A DNA stretch of 50,147 nucleotides. It comes from Gammaproteobacteria bacterium (GTDB taxonomy: Bacteria > Pseudomonadota > Gammaproteobacteria > QZLD01). A program made the translations under genes and the position numbers. This document shows, piece by piece, positions 8,391 through 17,593 of this stretch. The stretch's first letter is position 1. Each line of letters starts with the position of its first letter. Below the pieces are notes generated by a model. The model was given only the letters and a program-made list of their open reading frames with translations. It ran no database searches and was not told where the DNA came from. Location of the stretch: the NCBI GenBank assembly GCA_004796365.1, contig QZLE01000064.1, positions 1 to 50,147 on the forward strand, in the 5' to 3' direction.

Positions 8391-11300
8391 TTACTGTTCC
8401 TCTTTTTGCTTAGATTCGTTGAACCAGTTAAGCAAAAGCTCTTCTACAGTTGAAATATTCTTTGCAGGTAACGCATGATTTAATACAGTTTTTACTGCAT
8501 TTCGCACAGTTTTAGAAAGATTATTATCCATGATGGACTGATGCAATCCAGGTGCCTGCTCCCAGGGCGCTAAATAGACCTCAGGGAAATCAACCCAGCC
8601 AGCATCAATCATTCTATTTAGGGCATTTAACTCATTAACATTGCAAAGATTGGTACCTATTATAGTTGCAGAGGGCATAATAATTGTGCGCTGCTGGATT
8701 GATACTTGCGGTGCATAAAAGCTATAACGTTTCCCCCCCATATCGCCAAGATAGATAACCCTTCCTGTTAAGGGCTTGACCAACATTGACGAAACAGCAA
8801 GCGAATCCTTATGCGCTCTCTCAATAACCACATCCACCTTGAATTTTGAATCACCGAAAAATGAGCCAACCTTTTTTGCAACCGGCAAGTAGGTTTTAGA
8901 CGTAAACTGCCTGATGCCATCTCTAAATTTGTTAGCGTTTATCATCGGATCAGGTAATACCGGCATACCACTAAACCATTGGAAATCTTGGTTTTCTATA
9001 GCAAGGTTTTCAAGAGAAAAAATCCCTACTATCGATTCACCAAATCCCATGGAATTAACATAACTGCACTGCTCCCTGGTTTCGGTGATGACAACAACTC
9101 TCGCTCCTGATTCGCGTAAAATTTCAATTGTTTCCAGCCCAGTTATATCCTGAATCGTCTTACCATCACCGTAATAGACAACAACTGAATCCCCAGGAAT
9201 AATATCTGCCCTATTTAGCATTTCTAGCGCACTTACTCTTCCAGGCTTACCAACAAAAGTCATATTGTAACCAGTGGTTGCATTATGAAATGCTATGGTT
9301 CCACCGGGAACAAGGGCCTGGAAGCTTCTTGGAAATACCTCTTCGCCGGCATGGGAGATAACGTAATCCATAAGATTACCATCATTCTTATCTCTGATTT
9401 TTTCAAGGAATGACTCTCCCCAGTGCAGCCAACGTCTCCATTCTGCGGGATCTTCAGGAACTCGGGTAAAACAGTCCTGTGTTGTAAGATCATCACGACT
9501 GATAATTGGAATATTGTTCTTTTCACCAACTGCAACTCGCTCTTTAGTTGGAACCATACCGGTTACTTTCATTCGGTGCGCAGTAGCTAACTTTGCTGCC
9601 CATGAGCCCGAAGCAGATGATGCTCCTTCAATAAGGATCCGTTTACGCGGTTTAACCTTTAAGGCAGTAAATAATGTTCTATAAACTGTGCCAGCTGGTA
9701 AAAGATAACTACCTACTAGCTCAAACGGTACCTTCTGTGGTGGTTTGATACATTGTGGGCCATCAATCGTAATAAACTGTTGATGCGAACCGTCAGGTGA
9801 ATCCATGCCCTGGCTGTGAAAACCTGCTCCCATTGGCTCTGTAACAGCCTCTGGAGATAAAAAGTTGATCACACCTGGGTATATAGCCACAACATCACCG
9901 ATCTTAAGTCGACCAGTAAGCATAAGCTCTTCTCCAAGACCAACTACAAGCCCAACCCCACCAGACCCAGTGATATGAACATCTTTATCATGCATATTAA
10001 ATACTGATTCAGGAAAACCCGATAGGGCACTAATATCGTCTCTATTGATCTCCGAACCTAATACATAAAGTAGCGCCTGATGTGAGCGCGGTTCTGGCAC
10101 AGGTACAATGACCTGCTTTTCTGCCCGAATCGGTTCACCATGCAGCGCCTCGCCAGTTTCAAGGTCTTTTACGACGGCATATGCGTATTGCCATTCTGGA
10201 AGAGGAGTCTTTCCTGGATAAAAGGGTGCTCCAATCTTAAGCAGCCTCCCTTCCTTAACAAGATTATTTTGCTCATTATCACTAAACTGGGGACGATACT
10301 GTGTCGGCAAAGGTGGAGACTTCTTGCTAAAGAAAAGATCCAGCCCCTTCATTCCCCCGTGTTCCTGATCAATTACCGCAAGGGAGAATGCTTCAGCCTC
10401 AGCAGCCAATCCGACTTCAAAGCCTTGCTGAAAGCCTATCTGCACTAATTTAACTATAGCATTAGCAACCTTTCCACGGCCAACACTTACAGACTGCCTC
10501 AAACAACGCTGTATCTCTGCATGCTCCATAATAGCAGACCAGGGAACCGGAACTGGATGAGACCAAGAAGCCACATCCTCATGCCTTCTGATCATGGCAT
10601 CAGCTACAGTTGCATCTTCACCTTTAATAGCAGATATTGCCAAGGTATGAGCATGAGTTAAAGCATCATCAATACCGCCAGTCAAGCAGTCTACTAAACC
10701 AAGACTCTCAGCCCTGTCTGCATCTACCTGACGGCCTGATAACAATAAATACAAAGAATCATTTAGTGCTCTTTCTAGAGAGTTACTCTTAGTAACGATT
10801 ACCCTAGGTACCCTTTGTGTACCACCGAACCCAGGCGGAATAAACAGGTTAATCTCCGGCTGTGCAAATATTGCGCTTCTATCCGCAACTCTGAAATGAC
10901 AAGACATGGCCAGCTCACAGCCACCGCCTAACGCAAGCCCACTAATTGCTGCAATTACTGGCTTTTTCATCTGTTCAATTCTGGAAAAAAGCACATGACC
11001 TTTAGTAGCAAAAGCTCTAGCAGTATCACGGTCTTTGATCTGTTTAAAAATCTGTCGGATATCAGCCCCTGCTACAAAGCACTTTGGATTTTTGCTTCCG
11101 ATAACAATGGCCTTTACTTTTACATCTTGCTCCAAATCACCGACAATCTTAATCAGATCATCCAGCACCTCATTTGAAAGAGCATTAACAGGCTTGGCAT
11201 CAATAATAAGTGTTACTAAAAAAGCCTCTTTCCCCGATTTAGACGTTACAGAAAAATATTCTGCGCTAACGAAACGTTCCTTCCTAACCATCAGATTAGA

Positions 11301-14030
11301 AGATGATTTATGGGATTTAGATCTCCATTTACAGATCTTTTCATGCAGCTTATCAACAGATACCGGGTTAATAACACCTGATTTATCAAAGCCACTGTTG
11401 CCGTAAATAAGATCAATAAAAATCCTGCGCAGATATTTCCCATTTTGAGTTTCCGGAAATTGATCAACAACAATATAGGTGTCAGGAATTGCGAGCGTAC
11501 CCATTTCCGATTCAATAAAACTATTAATGCGGTCTACGTCTAGTTTAGATAGCCTTGTACCAGTTTTAATTTTGATAAAGGCAAGAGGGATGTTAACTTT
11601 ATGCGTATCCGGGGCAGCTATAACAATACAATCATCTACAGGAGAATCTGAGTTTATAAACTTATCGCGCCTTATTGCGTTTTCGATATCAGATGCGGCA
11701 AATACATTACCGCTGATGTTAATTGAATCATCATAATAATCATGAAACAAATAGGAATGGTCATCATTAATGCAAGCATAATCACCTAAAATAAAGGCTC
11801 CGTCCGGGTTATCGGATTGATCACAATATCTGGAATAATAGTGTGAATTTAAGGCATGTATATCTCCTGCCCAATTACTGTCAGTAACGTTGTCACCATC
11901 ACCCCAGATGGTTAGCATCATAGTGGGTAATGGTCGCTCTATTACTAACTCACCCCATTCGTTCGTCTCAGCAAGGCGGTATTTGAATCTGTTTTCGTTG
12001 TTTTTATTTATCGAAGGTATGCGAATCTGAGCTGACACCCATGGAAGAATAAAAGCTGCGCCATTTGACTTGAGCCTATAATCAGCATTCCCATAAAAAT
12101 GAGACCAAATAATTGTTCCTGACTCGCTACTAATATAGGAATTAATGAAGTTAGGAGTTAACAGTTCCATTGCAAACCTATGTATCTTTGGGTTAATAGG
12201 TTCTGCAGAAAACGAAGCTATTCGCAACGAAGACAGGTCATAGCTTTCAATAAGTCTTTGCTTCTCAGTATCCAGCATAAAGCTTTGAATTAGTGAGGCT
12301 TTGGTTATCAAAATAGTTACTTGCCTACGATATATAACAGAGGCAAATCTACCTGCATCAGGGTATATATGCGCCCCTTCAACCATTACCCCAGTAATAC
12401 GGTTAAGTAATGATGCTGATATGAGATATGACTGACCGACGATGCCACCAGGATCTGCAGTAACATAGATAACATCTCTTCCAGGTTTAGCATCAAAACA
12501 AACATTAACCGAGTTATTTACACCCATAGTTATACTGCTGTGAGTATGCACAATTGGTTTTGGCTTACCGGTCAAGCCTGAACTATAAGCAATAAACAGC
12601 GGGAATGAAGCTGGCAATGGTTCACAAGGACAAACATCCCAAAGAGCTGCAACAAGCTCTGGACCTGCCATTTTTTCGAGCTCTTGATACTGTTCCAACC
12701 CTAACTTATTACAAACCATGTTCATGGCCTGTTCTAGTAGCACAGCAGCAGAATAATCCCTGTTTTCACACTGGTTCCATTTCACAGCTTCGGTGCAGGC
12801 ATTATCAATAACGATCACACTTTGTGTAACAACAGATATCTCTCTAATCTTATTTAGTAAGGCTGTGCGAAAATTAATTGAGTTAATAGCATCAAGCCCT
12901 CCTTGCTCAATAAGAACGTCGCCAACCTCATGTAATACAACGCCAGGGGTTGTCGTTAACTCACCGCGCAAAGCATCAATTACCCGCATAATGATTTCAT
13001 TAGCTATTACAGAATCGCAATGCTCTTTAGCTAAATAGTCTACAATCTCAATTACTTTTTTACTGGAAACAAATTTATCCAGCGCCAGATCAACCACTGA
13101 ATCTTTTAGTTTTCTAATCTGGCCATTCTTAAGCGCCCCATTGGAGGTAATAACAATCTTTGCTCCAAGCTGCTCGATGCGATCGGCTAGAGTTTTTGCA
13201 GATAGCTCTGAATAAATAGATGTATATATAACACCGAGTCGCTTTGCCCCCTCTATCCAAATCACCTGATCAACAATATTAGGCAAAAATAGCGCAATTC
13301 TGTCGCCTACTTTTAGCCCCAACTCTTTCAGAGCGACAGCAGCCAATACGGACTGCATAAGAAGCTCTTTACGAGAAATTGTACCTTCATGAACCGGTCG
13401 ACCTAGTCCACCATAGGCAGATGCATCCCACTCCTCACCTTCAAAGATAAATGCAGCTTCATTACCCTGCCCTCCAAGCACATGGCGATCTACCTCATTA
13501 AAAGCTGAGTTAGTTAGCGCCCCTTTAAACCATTTAAAACAAGGAATGTGATCATGATCAAGAATTTGCTCCCATGGTGTCCACTGTTCAAGTGATATCG
13601 GACCAATATCGATGCATCGCCAGCCCTGCCACTTGCCTGATTGGGTCTGCTGTAACCATGATTTTTTATCACTGTTATACCAATGAAACGACTTTGCGGC
13701 TTGTTCGGCAAACGCCTGTTCAAAATCCTTATCGAACGCAGACCTCATCTCTTCACACTTCTGCATATTAATGACTGGATTGGCTTTTACATCAACAGGC
13801 AATTGCGGAATTAAATCGTCATCATTTTCAGCAACCTGACTCATGGATATATCAACAATATCTCCTGGATCAACAACTTCCTGTTCTTGCATTACAGCTC
13901 CTTGTGTACTTTTAGCGCCACTGTTGAATTTCAACCATCTTTCATGGGTAAAATCAAGTCTATTCTGGGGCATACCGATCATATCGAATAATAACCCGTA
14001 ATGCTTAGAATTATCCAGCATAAATGGCAA
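8391..14030 (-). CDS. pcs: Trifunctional propionyl-CoA synthase (3-hydroxypropionate to propionyl-CoA)
   Basis: A 1879-residue fusion with the domain order of Chloroflexus-type propionyl-CoA synthase. It converts 3-hydroxypropionate, ATP, CoA and NADPH to propionyl-CoA through 3-hydroxypropionyl-CoA and acryloyl-CoA. Residues about 100-890 are an acyl-CoA synthetase, with P-loop YSSGLTGKPK at 482-491 and the catalytic-type lysine in NGKYLRR (Lys865). Residues about 930-1200 are a crotonase dehydratase, with GGGCELA and QPEINL. Its two glutamates, 1039 and 1059, are 20 apart as in enoyl-CoA hydratase. Residues about 1300-1870 are a medium-chain reductase resembling crotonyl/acryloyl-CoA reductases, with a nucleotide-binding stretch near 1465-1490. 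Length is close to the family norm of about 1800. The roughly 90-residue N-terminal extension is unassigned; internal Mets at 20 and 47 are alternative starts. No other gene of the 3-hydroxypropionate cycle is in the window, so assimilation of 3-hydroxypropionate or acrylate is as likely as autotrophy. Confidence 0.9.
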   Translation of the reverse strand: MPFMLDNSKHYGLLFDMIGMPQNRLDFTHERWLKFNSGAKSTQGAVMQEQEVVDPGDIVDISMSQVAENDDDLIPQLPVDVKANPVINMQKCEEMRSAFDKDFEQAFAEQAAKSFHWYNSDKKSWLQQTQSGKWQGWRCIDIGPISLEQWTPWEQILDHDHIPCFKWFKGALTNSAFNEVDRHVLGGQGNEAAFIFEGEEWDASAYGGLGRPVHEGTISRKELLMQSVLAAVALKELGLKVGDRIALFLPNIVDQVIWIEGAKRLGVIYTSIYSELSAKTLADRIEQLGAKIVITSNGALKNGQIRKLKDSVVDLALDKFVSSKKVIEIVDYLAKEHCDSVIANEIIMRVIDALRGELTTTPGVVLHEVGDVLIEQGGLDAINSINFRTALLNKIREISVVTQSVIVIDNACTEAVKWNQCENRDYSAAVLLEQAMNMVCNKLGLEQYQELEKMAGPELVAALWDVCPCEPLPASFPLFIAYSSGLTGKPKPIVHTHSSITMGVNNSVNVCFDAKPGRDVIYVTADPGGIVGQSYLISASLLNRITGVMVEGAHIYPDAGRFASVIYRRQVTILITKASLIQSFMLDTEKQRLIESYDLSSLRIASFSAEPINPKIHRFAMELLTPNFINSYISSESGTIIWSHFYGNADYRLKSNGAAFILPWVSAQIRIPSINKNNENRFKYRLAETNEWGELVIERPLPTMMLTIWGDGDNVTDSNWAGDIHALNSHYYSRYCDQSDNPDGAFILGDYACINDDHSYLFHDYYDDSINISGNVFAASDIENAIRRDKFINSDSPVDDCIVIAAPDTHKVNIPLAFIKIKTGTRLSKLDVDRINSFIESEMGTLAIPDTYIVVDQFPETQNGKYLRRIFIDLIYGNSGFDKSGVINPVSVDKLHEKICKWRSKSHKSSSNLMVRKERFVSAEYFSVTSKSGKEAFLVTLIIDAKPVNALSNEVLDDLIKIVGDLEQDVKVKAIVIGSKNPKCFVAGADIRQIFKQIKDRDTARAFATKGHVLFSRIEQMKKPVIAAISGLALGGGCELAMSCHFRVADRSAIFAQPEINLFIPPGFGGTQRVPRVIVTKSNSLERALNDSLYLLLSGRQVDADRAESLGLVDCLTGGIDDALTHAHTLAISAIKGEDATVADAMIRRHEDVASWSHPVPVPWSAIMEHAEIQRCLRQSVSVGRGKVANAIVKLVQIGFQQGFEVGLAAEAEAFSLAVIDQEHGGMKGLDLFFSKKSPPLPTQYRPQFSDNEQNNLVKEGRLLKIGAPFYPGKTPLPEWQYAYAVVKDLETGEALHGEPIRAEKQVIVPVPEPRSHQALLYVLGSEINRDDISALSGFPESVFNMHDKDVHITGSGGVGLVVGLGEELMLTGRLKIGDVVAIYPGVINFLSPEAVTEPMGAGFHSQGMDSPDGSHQQFITIDGPQCIKPPQKVPFELVGSYLLPAGTVYRTLFTALKVKPRKRILIEGASSASGSWAAKLATAHRMKVTGMVPTKERVAVGEKNNIPIISRDDLTTQDCFTRVPEDPAEWRRWLHWGESFLEKIRDKNDGNLMDYVISHAGEEVFPRSFQALVPGGTIAFHNATTGYNMTFVGKPGRVSALEMLNRADIIPGDSVVVYYGDGKTIQDITGLETIEILRESGARVVVITETREQCSYVNSMGFGESIVGIFSLENLAIENQDFQWFSGMPVLPDPMINANKFRDGIRQFTSKTYLPVAKKVGSFFGDSKFKVDVVIERAHKDSLAVSSMLVKPLTGRVIYLGDMGGKRYSFYAPQVSIQQRTIIMPSATIIGTNLCNVNELNALNRMIDAGWVDFPEVYLAPWEQAPGLHQSIMDNNLSKTVRNAVKTVLNHALPAKNISTVEELLLNWFNESKQKEEQ

Positions 14031-14054
14031 TGATCACATCAAAAAAACAAATCA

Positions 14055-14067
14055 GGCATGACATGCC
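14055..14067. promoter_or_regulatory. Palindrome GGCATGACATGCC upstream of pcs
   Basis: A perfect inverted repeat with 6-base arms (GGCATG/CATGCC) around one central A, lying 25 bases before the pcs start codon. It is GC-rich against an AT-rich background, so it stands out. Its position fits an operator or activator site for pcs, but no binding protein is identified. Confidence 0.35.
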
Positions 14068-14466
14068 AAACAGTTATTCTGGCAAAGGAATATCTTTTTT
14101 ATCAAAACAATTATGGATGAAGCAAAAATGATCTTATAGAGTCATAATATTGTTGCAAAATTTTGTATGCCAAACTGCTTTAAAATAAAAAAAAATCTAA
14201 TCCAAATGAGCAGTAGGTGCAAAACTAACAAACGCAATAATTAAATATTTTTTCTGCCTCAGTGATATGACAGAAACTCCAGACACCAATATGCTCTTAT
14301 TTTACAGACACTTACAGAAAATGAAGAGTAATAACGAGGGGTTGCAAAGAAAATAAAGTATAGACCCCGAATTCTACAAAAAATGATAACCATTTCAAGA
14401 AATTAAATTTTAATAACTTTTTTTAATATTTATGAAACAAAAACCTTTAAATATTAGATTTTTGTA

Positions 14467-14503
14467 TATCCTTAAATATATAAACACTTTGAATTTAAGG
14501 ATA
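14467..14503. promoter_or_regulatory. 11-base inverted repeat upstream of the small charged protein
   Basis: TATCCTTAAAT and its exact reverse complement ATTTAAGGATA flank a 15-base spacer. The repeat ends about 14 bases before the GGAG ribosome site of the gene at 14528. It could be an operator or a 5'-leader hairpin. There is no T-run after the right arm, so it is not a terminator. Confidence 0.45.
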
Positions 14504-14527
14504 CATAACTAGAAGCTGGAGATTGTG

Positions 14528-14743
14528 ATGGGTACTTTAATAGACGAATCAGACGAAATTGATATTGAAGCAGAATGGGCTGACCAGGTTGCCAAGTGTT
14601 CACTTAGCCCTGGAAAAAAGAAAGCCGTTGAAACAAGACGCGGAAACAGAAAACGCATTGAAGAACTAGAAGAACTTCGCCAACTGCGTGAATTAATTGA
14701 CGACTACGACAGTAACTTTGACTCAAACCTTGGTTATAATTAG
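14528..14743 (+). CDS. Small highly charged protein, PA3496-like
   Basis: A 71-residue very polar protein with no membrane segment. It has an acidic N-terminus (DESDEIDIEAEW), a basic centre (KKKAVETRRGNRKR) and a helical Glu/Leu/Arg stretch (IEELEELRQLRELIDDY). The basic-then-RRxIExLxExRxLRxL layout resembles the short gammaproteobacterial family named after Pseudomonas PA3496, annotated as a putative envelope integrity protein. That link is by pattern memory only. The ORF track starts at GTG 14525, but the GGAG at 14518-14521 is 6 bases from ATG 14528 and only 3 from the GTG, so I prefer the ATG. It is preceded by a strong inverted repeat, suggesting its own regulation. Confidence 0.65.
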   Translation: MGTLIDESDEIDIEAEWADQVAKCSLSPGKKKAVETRRGNRKRIEELEELRQLRELIDDYDSNFDSNLGYN

Positions 14744-14832
14744 TCCATAAAAAGCCAAGCCTGTGGAATAATCTGGATGGCTGAAATCCCGGCTGAACAA
14801 TAGTCAGGCAAAATAATACTCAAACCTGGAAG

Positions 14833-15291
14833 CTATTGATCTGAATCTTGGTTAATTTCCAGATGGATTGAAGGATCTTGAGAAATACAGACCTTTATTC
14901 TATCTACAATATCTTGTAATGCCTGCGGCTGATAAGGATTGCCTGCATCTACTCCCCATACCGGTCCTGGCCAACCTGCATCGCCCTCCTTTCTTGCTAT
15001 AACATGAACATGAAGCTGTTTAACTATATTCCCCAGCGCTCCAATATTTATCTTGTCGCAACTTCCAAAAAAGTCCAATAATTTTGAGGCAGCATTGATC
15101 TCATCCATAAGATAATAACGATCAGTAACCGAAAGCTCTAAGATCTCAGTAACATTATTTCTCACTGGTACCAATAAAAACCAAAGCCAGGCATCTTTAT
15201 TAATTATTCGCAACTGACATAGCTCAAATCTACCAATATAAATTGAATCCTGTTCTAAAACACTATCCAGTACGAACTCAGAACTACACAT
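14833..15291 (-). CDS. HIT (histidine triad) family protein
   Basis: A 152-residue histidine-triad protein. HIT proteins are nucleotide hydrolases or transferases cleaving phosphoramidate or dinucleoside polyphosphate bonds. The active-site stretch is NIVKQLHVHVIAR, followed by GDAGWPGPVWG, as in a common proteobacterial HIT branch. The first histidine of the triad is Gln here, which is normal for that branch. The N-terminal part (ELCQLRIINKDAWLWFLLVP) matches the usual HIT beta-strand region. A strong GGAGG ribosome site lies 6 bases before the ATG. It is convergent with the small charged protein and divergent from srkA. The substrate is not predictable. Confidence 0.88.
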   Translation of the reverse strand: MCSSEFVLDSVLEQDSIYIGRFELCQLRIINKDAWLWFLLVPVRNNVTEILELSVTDRYYLMDEINAASKLLDFFGSCDKINIGALGNIVKQLHVHVIARKEGDAGWPGPVWGVDAGNPYQPQALQDIVDRIKVCISQDPSIHLEINQDSDQ

Positions 15292-15434
15292 ATTATGCCT
15301 CCGATTTATACAAATTCACACTCAGGCCAAACCAGTAAAAAATTCGCCCAAAAAGCCTTACTATCAAAAACAGCCAATAATCCGTATGATAAACATTGTG
15401 CAAATAAAAGCTAAAAACTAAGTGGGAATACGAT

Positions 15435-16439
15435 ATGAGCGACACGGATAATCAGCCGGTTGATTACAGCAACCTGACGCCAGATACAGTTCTTAGCGCT
15501 GCAGCATCAGTCGGATATGACGTTGACGCCTCAATCATTCCGCTAAATAGCTACGAAAACAGAGTTTATCAGATTGGAATTCATGATTCAGCACCAATCA
15601 TAACAAAATTCTATCGGCCAGAAAGATGGTCTAACGAAGCTATATTGGAAGAGCATGCTTTTAGTATAGAGCTGGCGGATCTGGAAGTCCCTGTTATACC
15701 GCCTTTACCTAATGCAAACAATCAAACTTTGCACACATACAACGGATATAGATTTGCCGTTTTTACCAAACAGGCAGGACGAAGTCCTGAAACTGATAAC
15801 ATGGACCATCTTTACAGAATTGGTCGATTTATTGGCAGAATTCATGCTGTTGGTGCAACAAGACAATTCATGCACAGATCAACTATTGAAATTCAAAACT
15901 ACGGGCAGGACTCTCTCAACTTCCTGCTAAACAATGATTTTATTCCTAATGAGCTTACTGAGTCATATATTTCAACTGCAGAAATTGTATTAGACAAAGT
16001 TAAATCAATATTCGACAACTATCATTACAATTTAGCCATAAAACAAAGAATCCATGGAGACTGCCACATAGGCAATATACTTTGGCGCGAAGAAGGACCT
16101 CACTTTGTTGACCTTGATGACTGTATCACCGGACCAGCAGTACAAGACATCTGGATGCTATTATCCGGTGACAGAGCTGAAATGACTACACAGCTTTCTG
16201 AAATACTCGATGGCTATAACGAGTTTAATAACTTTATTCCAACACAGCTGGTATTTATTGAGCCTCTACGGGCTCTGCGTTTACTGCACTATAGCGCCTG
16301 GCTAGCTAAAAGATGGAGTGACCCTGCATTCCCTCATAATTTCCCATGGTTTAATACAGTGAAATATTGGCAAGACCAAATTCTCATCTTAAGAGAACAA
16401 ATAGCACTATTAGACGAAGAACCACTTTTCTGGAGATAA
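15435..16439 (+). CDS. srkA: Stress response Ser/Thr kinase SrkA (YihE/RdoA)
   Basis: A 334-residue kinase of the SrkA/RdoA family, related to aminoglycoside phosphotransferases. E. coli SrkA counteracts stress-induced death. Diagnostic stretches are LNSYENRVYQIG (glycine-loop region), ITKFYRPERW (ATP-binding lysine region), RIHGDCHIGNIL (catalytic Asp with its Asn) and FVDLDDC (metal-binding Asp). The C-terminal RALRLLHYSAWLAKRW is also typical. Length matches the family (about 330). In E. coli srkA sits upstream of dsbA; here the downstream gene is an orphan ParA instead. The gene lies on the plus strand, divergent from the HIT gene. Confidence 0.95.
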   Translation: MSDTDNQPVDYSNLTPDTVLSAAASVGYDVDASIIPLNSYENRVYQIGIHDSAPIITKFYRPERWSNEAILEEHAFSIELADLEVPVIPPLPNANNQTLHTYNGYRFAVFTKQAGRSPETDNMDHLYRIGRFIGRIHAVGATRQFMHRSTIEIQNYGQDSLNFLLNNDFIPNELTESYISTAEIVLDKVKSIFDNYHYNLAIKQRIHGDCHIGNILWREEGPHFVDLDDCITGPAVQDIWMLLSGDRAEMTTQLSEILDGYNEFNNFIPTQLVFIEPLRALRLLHYSAWLAKRWSDPAFPHNFPWFNTVKYWQDQILILREQIALLDEEPLFWR

Positions 16440-16549
16440 CTCTTGACTATCCATACAAAAAAAAATGAAAATAGGTGAAGATGGTTGAAAGAAGCACGAA
16501 GCTTCAAATGGAATTTTATAGCTGGCCACAGCTTAAGGGAGTATCAAAT

Positions 16550-17350
16550 ATGCTAAGAGTAGTTTTTAACCAAAAAGGCGGCGTTGGTAAATCCACAATT
16601 ACCTGTAATCTTGCAGCAATAAGCGCATCCAAAGGGTTAAAGACCCTGGTGATCGATCTTGATCCACAATGCAATTCATCTCAATACTTACTTGGTGATG
16701 AAGCTGACAACGTCGAAAAAACTGCAGCACACTTCTTTGAGCAAATGCTTAGCTTCCAGATTTTCAAACATGAAACCACCGACTTCATCCATGAAACACC
16801 TTTTGAAAATCTGTTCGTACTGCCTGCATCACAGGAGCTAGAATCACTTCAGGGCAAGCTTGAAGCACGTTACAAAATGTACAAGCTCAAAGAAGCTTTG
16901 GCCAAGTTAGGCGAATTTGATGAGATTTATATAGATACCCCACCAGCACTAAACTTTTACTCAAGATCAGCGCTGATCGCCGCAAATACCTGCCTTATTC
17001 CATTTGATTGTGATAATTTTTCCCGACGCGCTCTTTATAGTGTTATCGACCACATCCAGGAAATACAAATGGATCATAACCAGGAGCTTATAGTTGAAGG
17101 AATTGTGGTAAATCAATTTCAATCGCGAGCCAATCTACCACAAAAACTTGTGCAGGAATTGATTGATGAAGAGCTACCAATTCTAGATTCAAAAATCAGA
17201 TCTTCTGTCAAAATTAGAGAATCACACGAATGCGCAACTCCAATGGTATTTTTTGCTCCAAAGCATAAAGTTACTGAAGAGTTTCTGCAATTGCATGAAA
17301 CACTGCAAGAAACAGAGGTTTCTACTCCGCAAAATCTAAGACGCGCATAG
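16550..17350 (+). CDS. Orphan ParA/MinD-family ATPase
   Basis: A 266-residue ParA-type ATPase. The deviant Walker A KGGVGKS is at residues 9-15 with both lysines (Lys9, Lys14), followed by [11 protein letters not shown] (switch I/Walker A') and IYIDTPPAL (Walker B). Such ATPases position DNA or large protein complexes. The track places the start at GTG 16475. However, AAGGGAG lies 8 bases before ATG 16550, and the protein then begins [15 protein letters not shown], the usual ParA opening, so the extra 25 codons are probably untranslated. No parB-like gene or obvious centromere repeats are adjacent, so it is not a standard plasmid partition locus. The next two genes encode membrane proteins with VWA and coiled-coil parts, a possible cargo. 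Confidence 0.9.
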   Translation: MLRVVFNQKGGVGKSTITCNLAAISASKGLKTLVIDLDPQCNSSQYLLGDEADNVEKTAAHFFEQMLSFQIFKHETTDFIHETPFENLFVLPASQELESLQGKLEARYKMYKLKEALAKLGEFDEIYIDTPPALNFYSRSALIAANTCLIPFDCDNFSRRALYSVIDHIQEIQMDHNQELIVEGIVVNQFQSRANLPQKLVQELIDEELPILDSKIRSSVKIRESHECATPMVFFAPKHKVTEEFLQLHETLQETEVSTPQNLRRA

Positions 17351-17389
17351 TATTCATCGCTGCGCTTATATATTCCCGCAAATCAATCG

Positions 17390-17423
17390 CGCTGTTGCAG
17401 GAGCAATTTCAACTACAACAGCG
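17390..17423. repeat. Inverted repeat downstream of parA-like gene
   Basis: CGCTGTTG at 17390-17397 pairs with CAACAGCG at 17416-17423 across 18 bases. It lies 40 bases after the ParA stop. It may help end transcription or protect the 3' end, but there is no T-run, so a rho-independent terminator cannot be claimed. Confidence 0.35.
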
Positions 17424-17593
17424 TCAGTCAGCTCGCATTCTATGTGCAAATCTTAAACAATTTTCCAACTTTACAATGAACCCTTTCTCATTATTTATGC
17501 AAATAGTAAAAAAAATCCCTTCATACCCTGAAAAATATAGGTTTTTGGTCGATAATTACTTTAATAGCGATTAAGCCATGGAGTGTTGTTTTT

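Larger units (their letters stand above)
14031..14527. other. Long AT-rich intergenic region between pcs and the small charged protein
   Basis: About 500 bases with no credible gene. It must carry the divergent promoters of pcs (minus) and the small gene at 14528 (plus). Two inverted repeats stand out and are listed separately: GGCATGACATGCC near pcs, and an 11-base-arm repeat just before the small gene. Nothing else is recognisable, and no clear sigma-70 boxes can be defended. Confidence 0.6.

Noticed and set aside
16475-16549. N-terminal extension of the ParA-like protein
   Set aside because: The ATG at 16550 has AAGGGAG at good spacing and gives the usual ParA N-terminus; the extension has no family match.
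16440-17593. Plasmid-type parABS partition locus
   Set aside because: No ParB-like gene and no iterated centromere-like repeats next to the ParA gene; neighbours are chromosomal.
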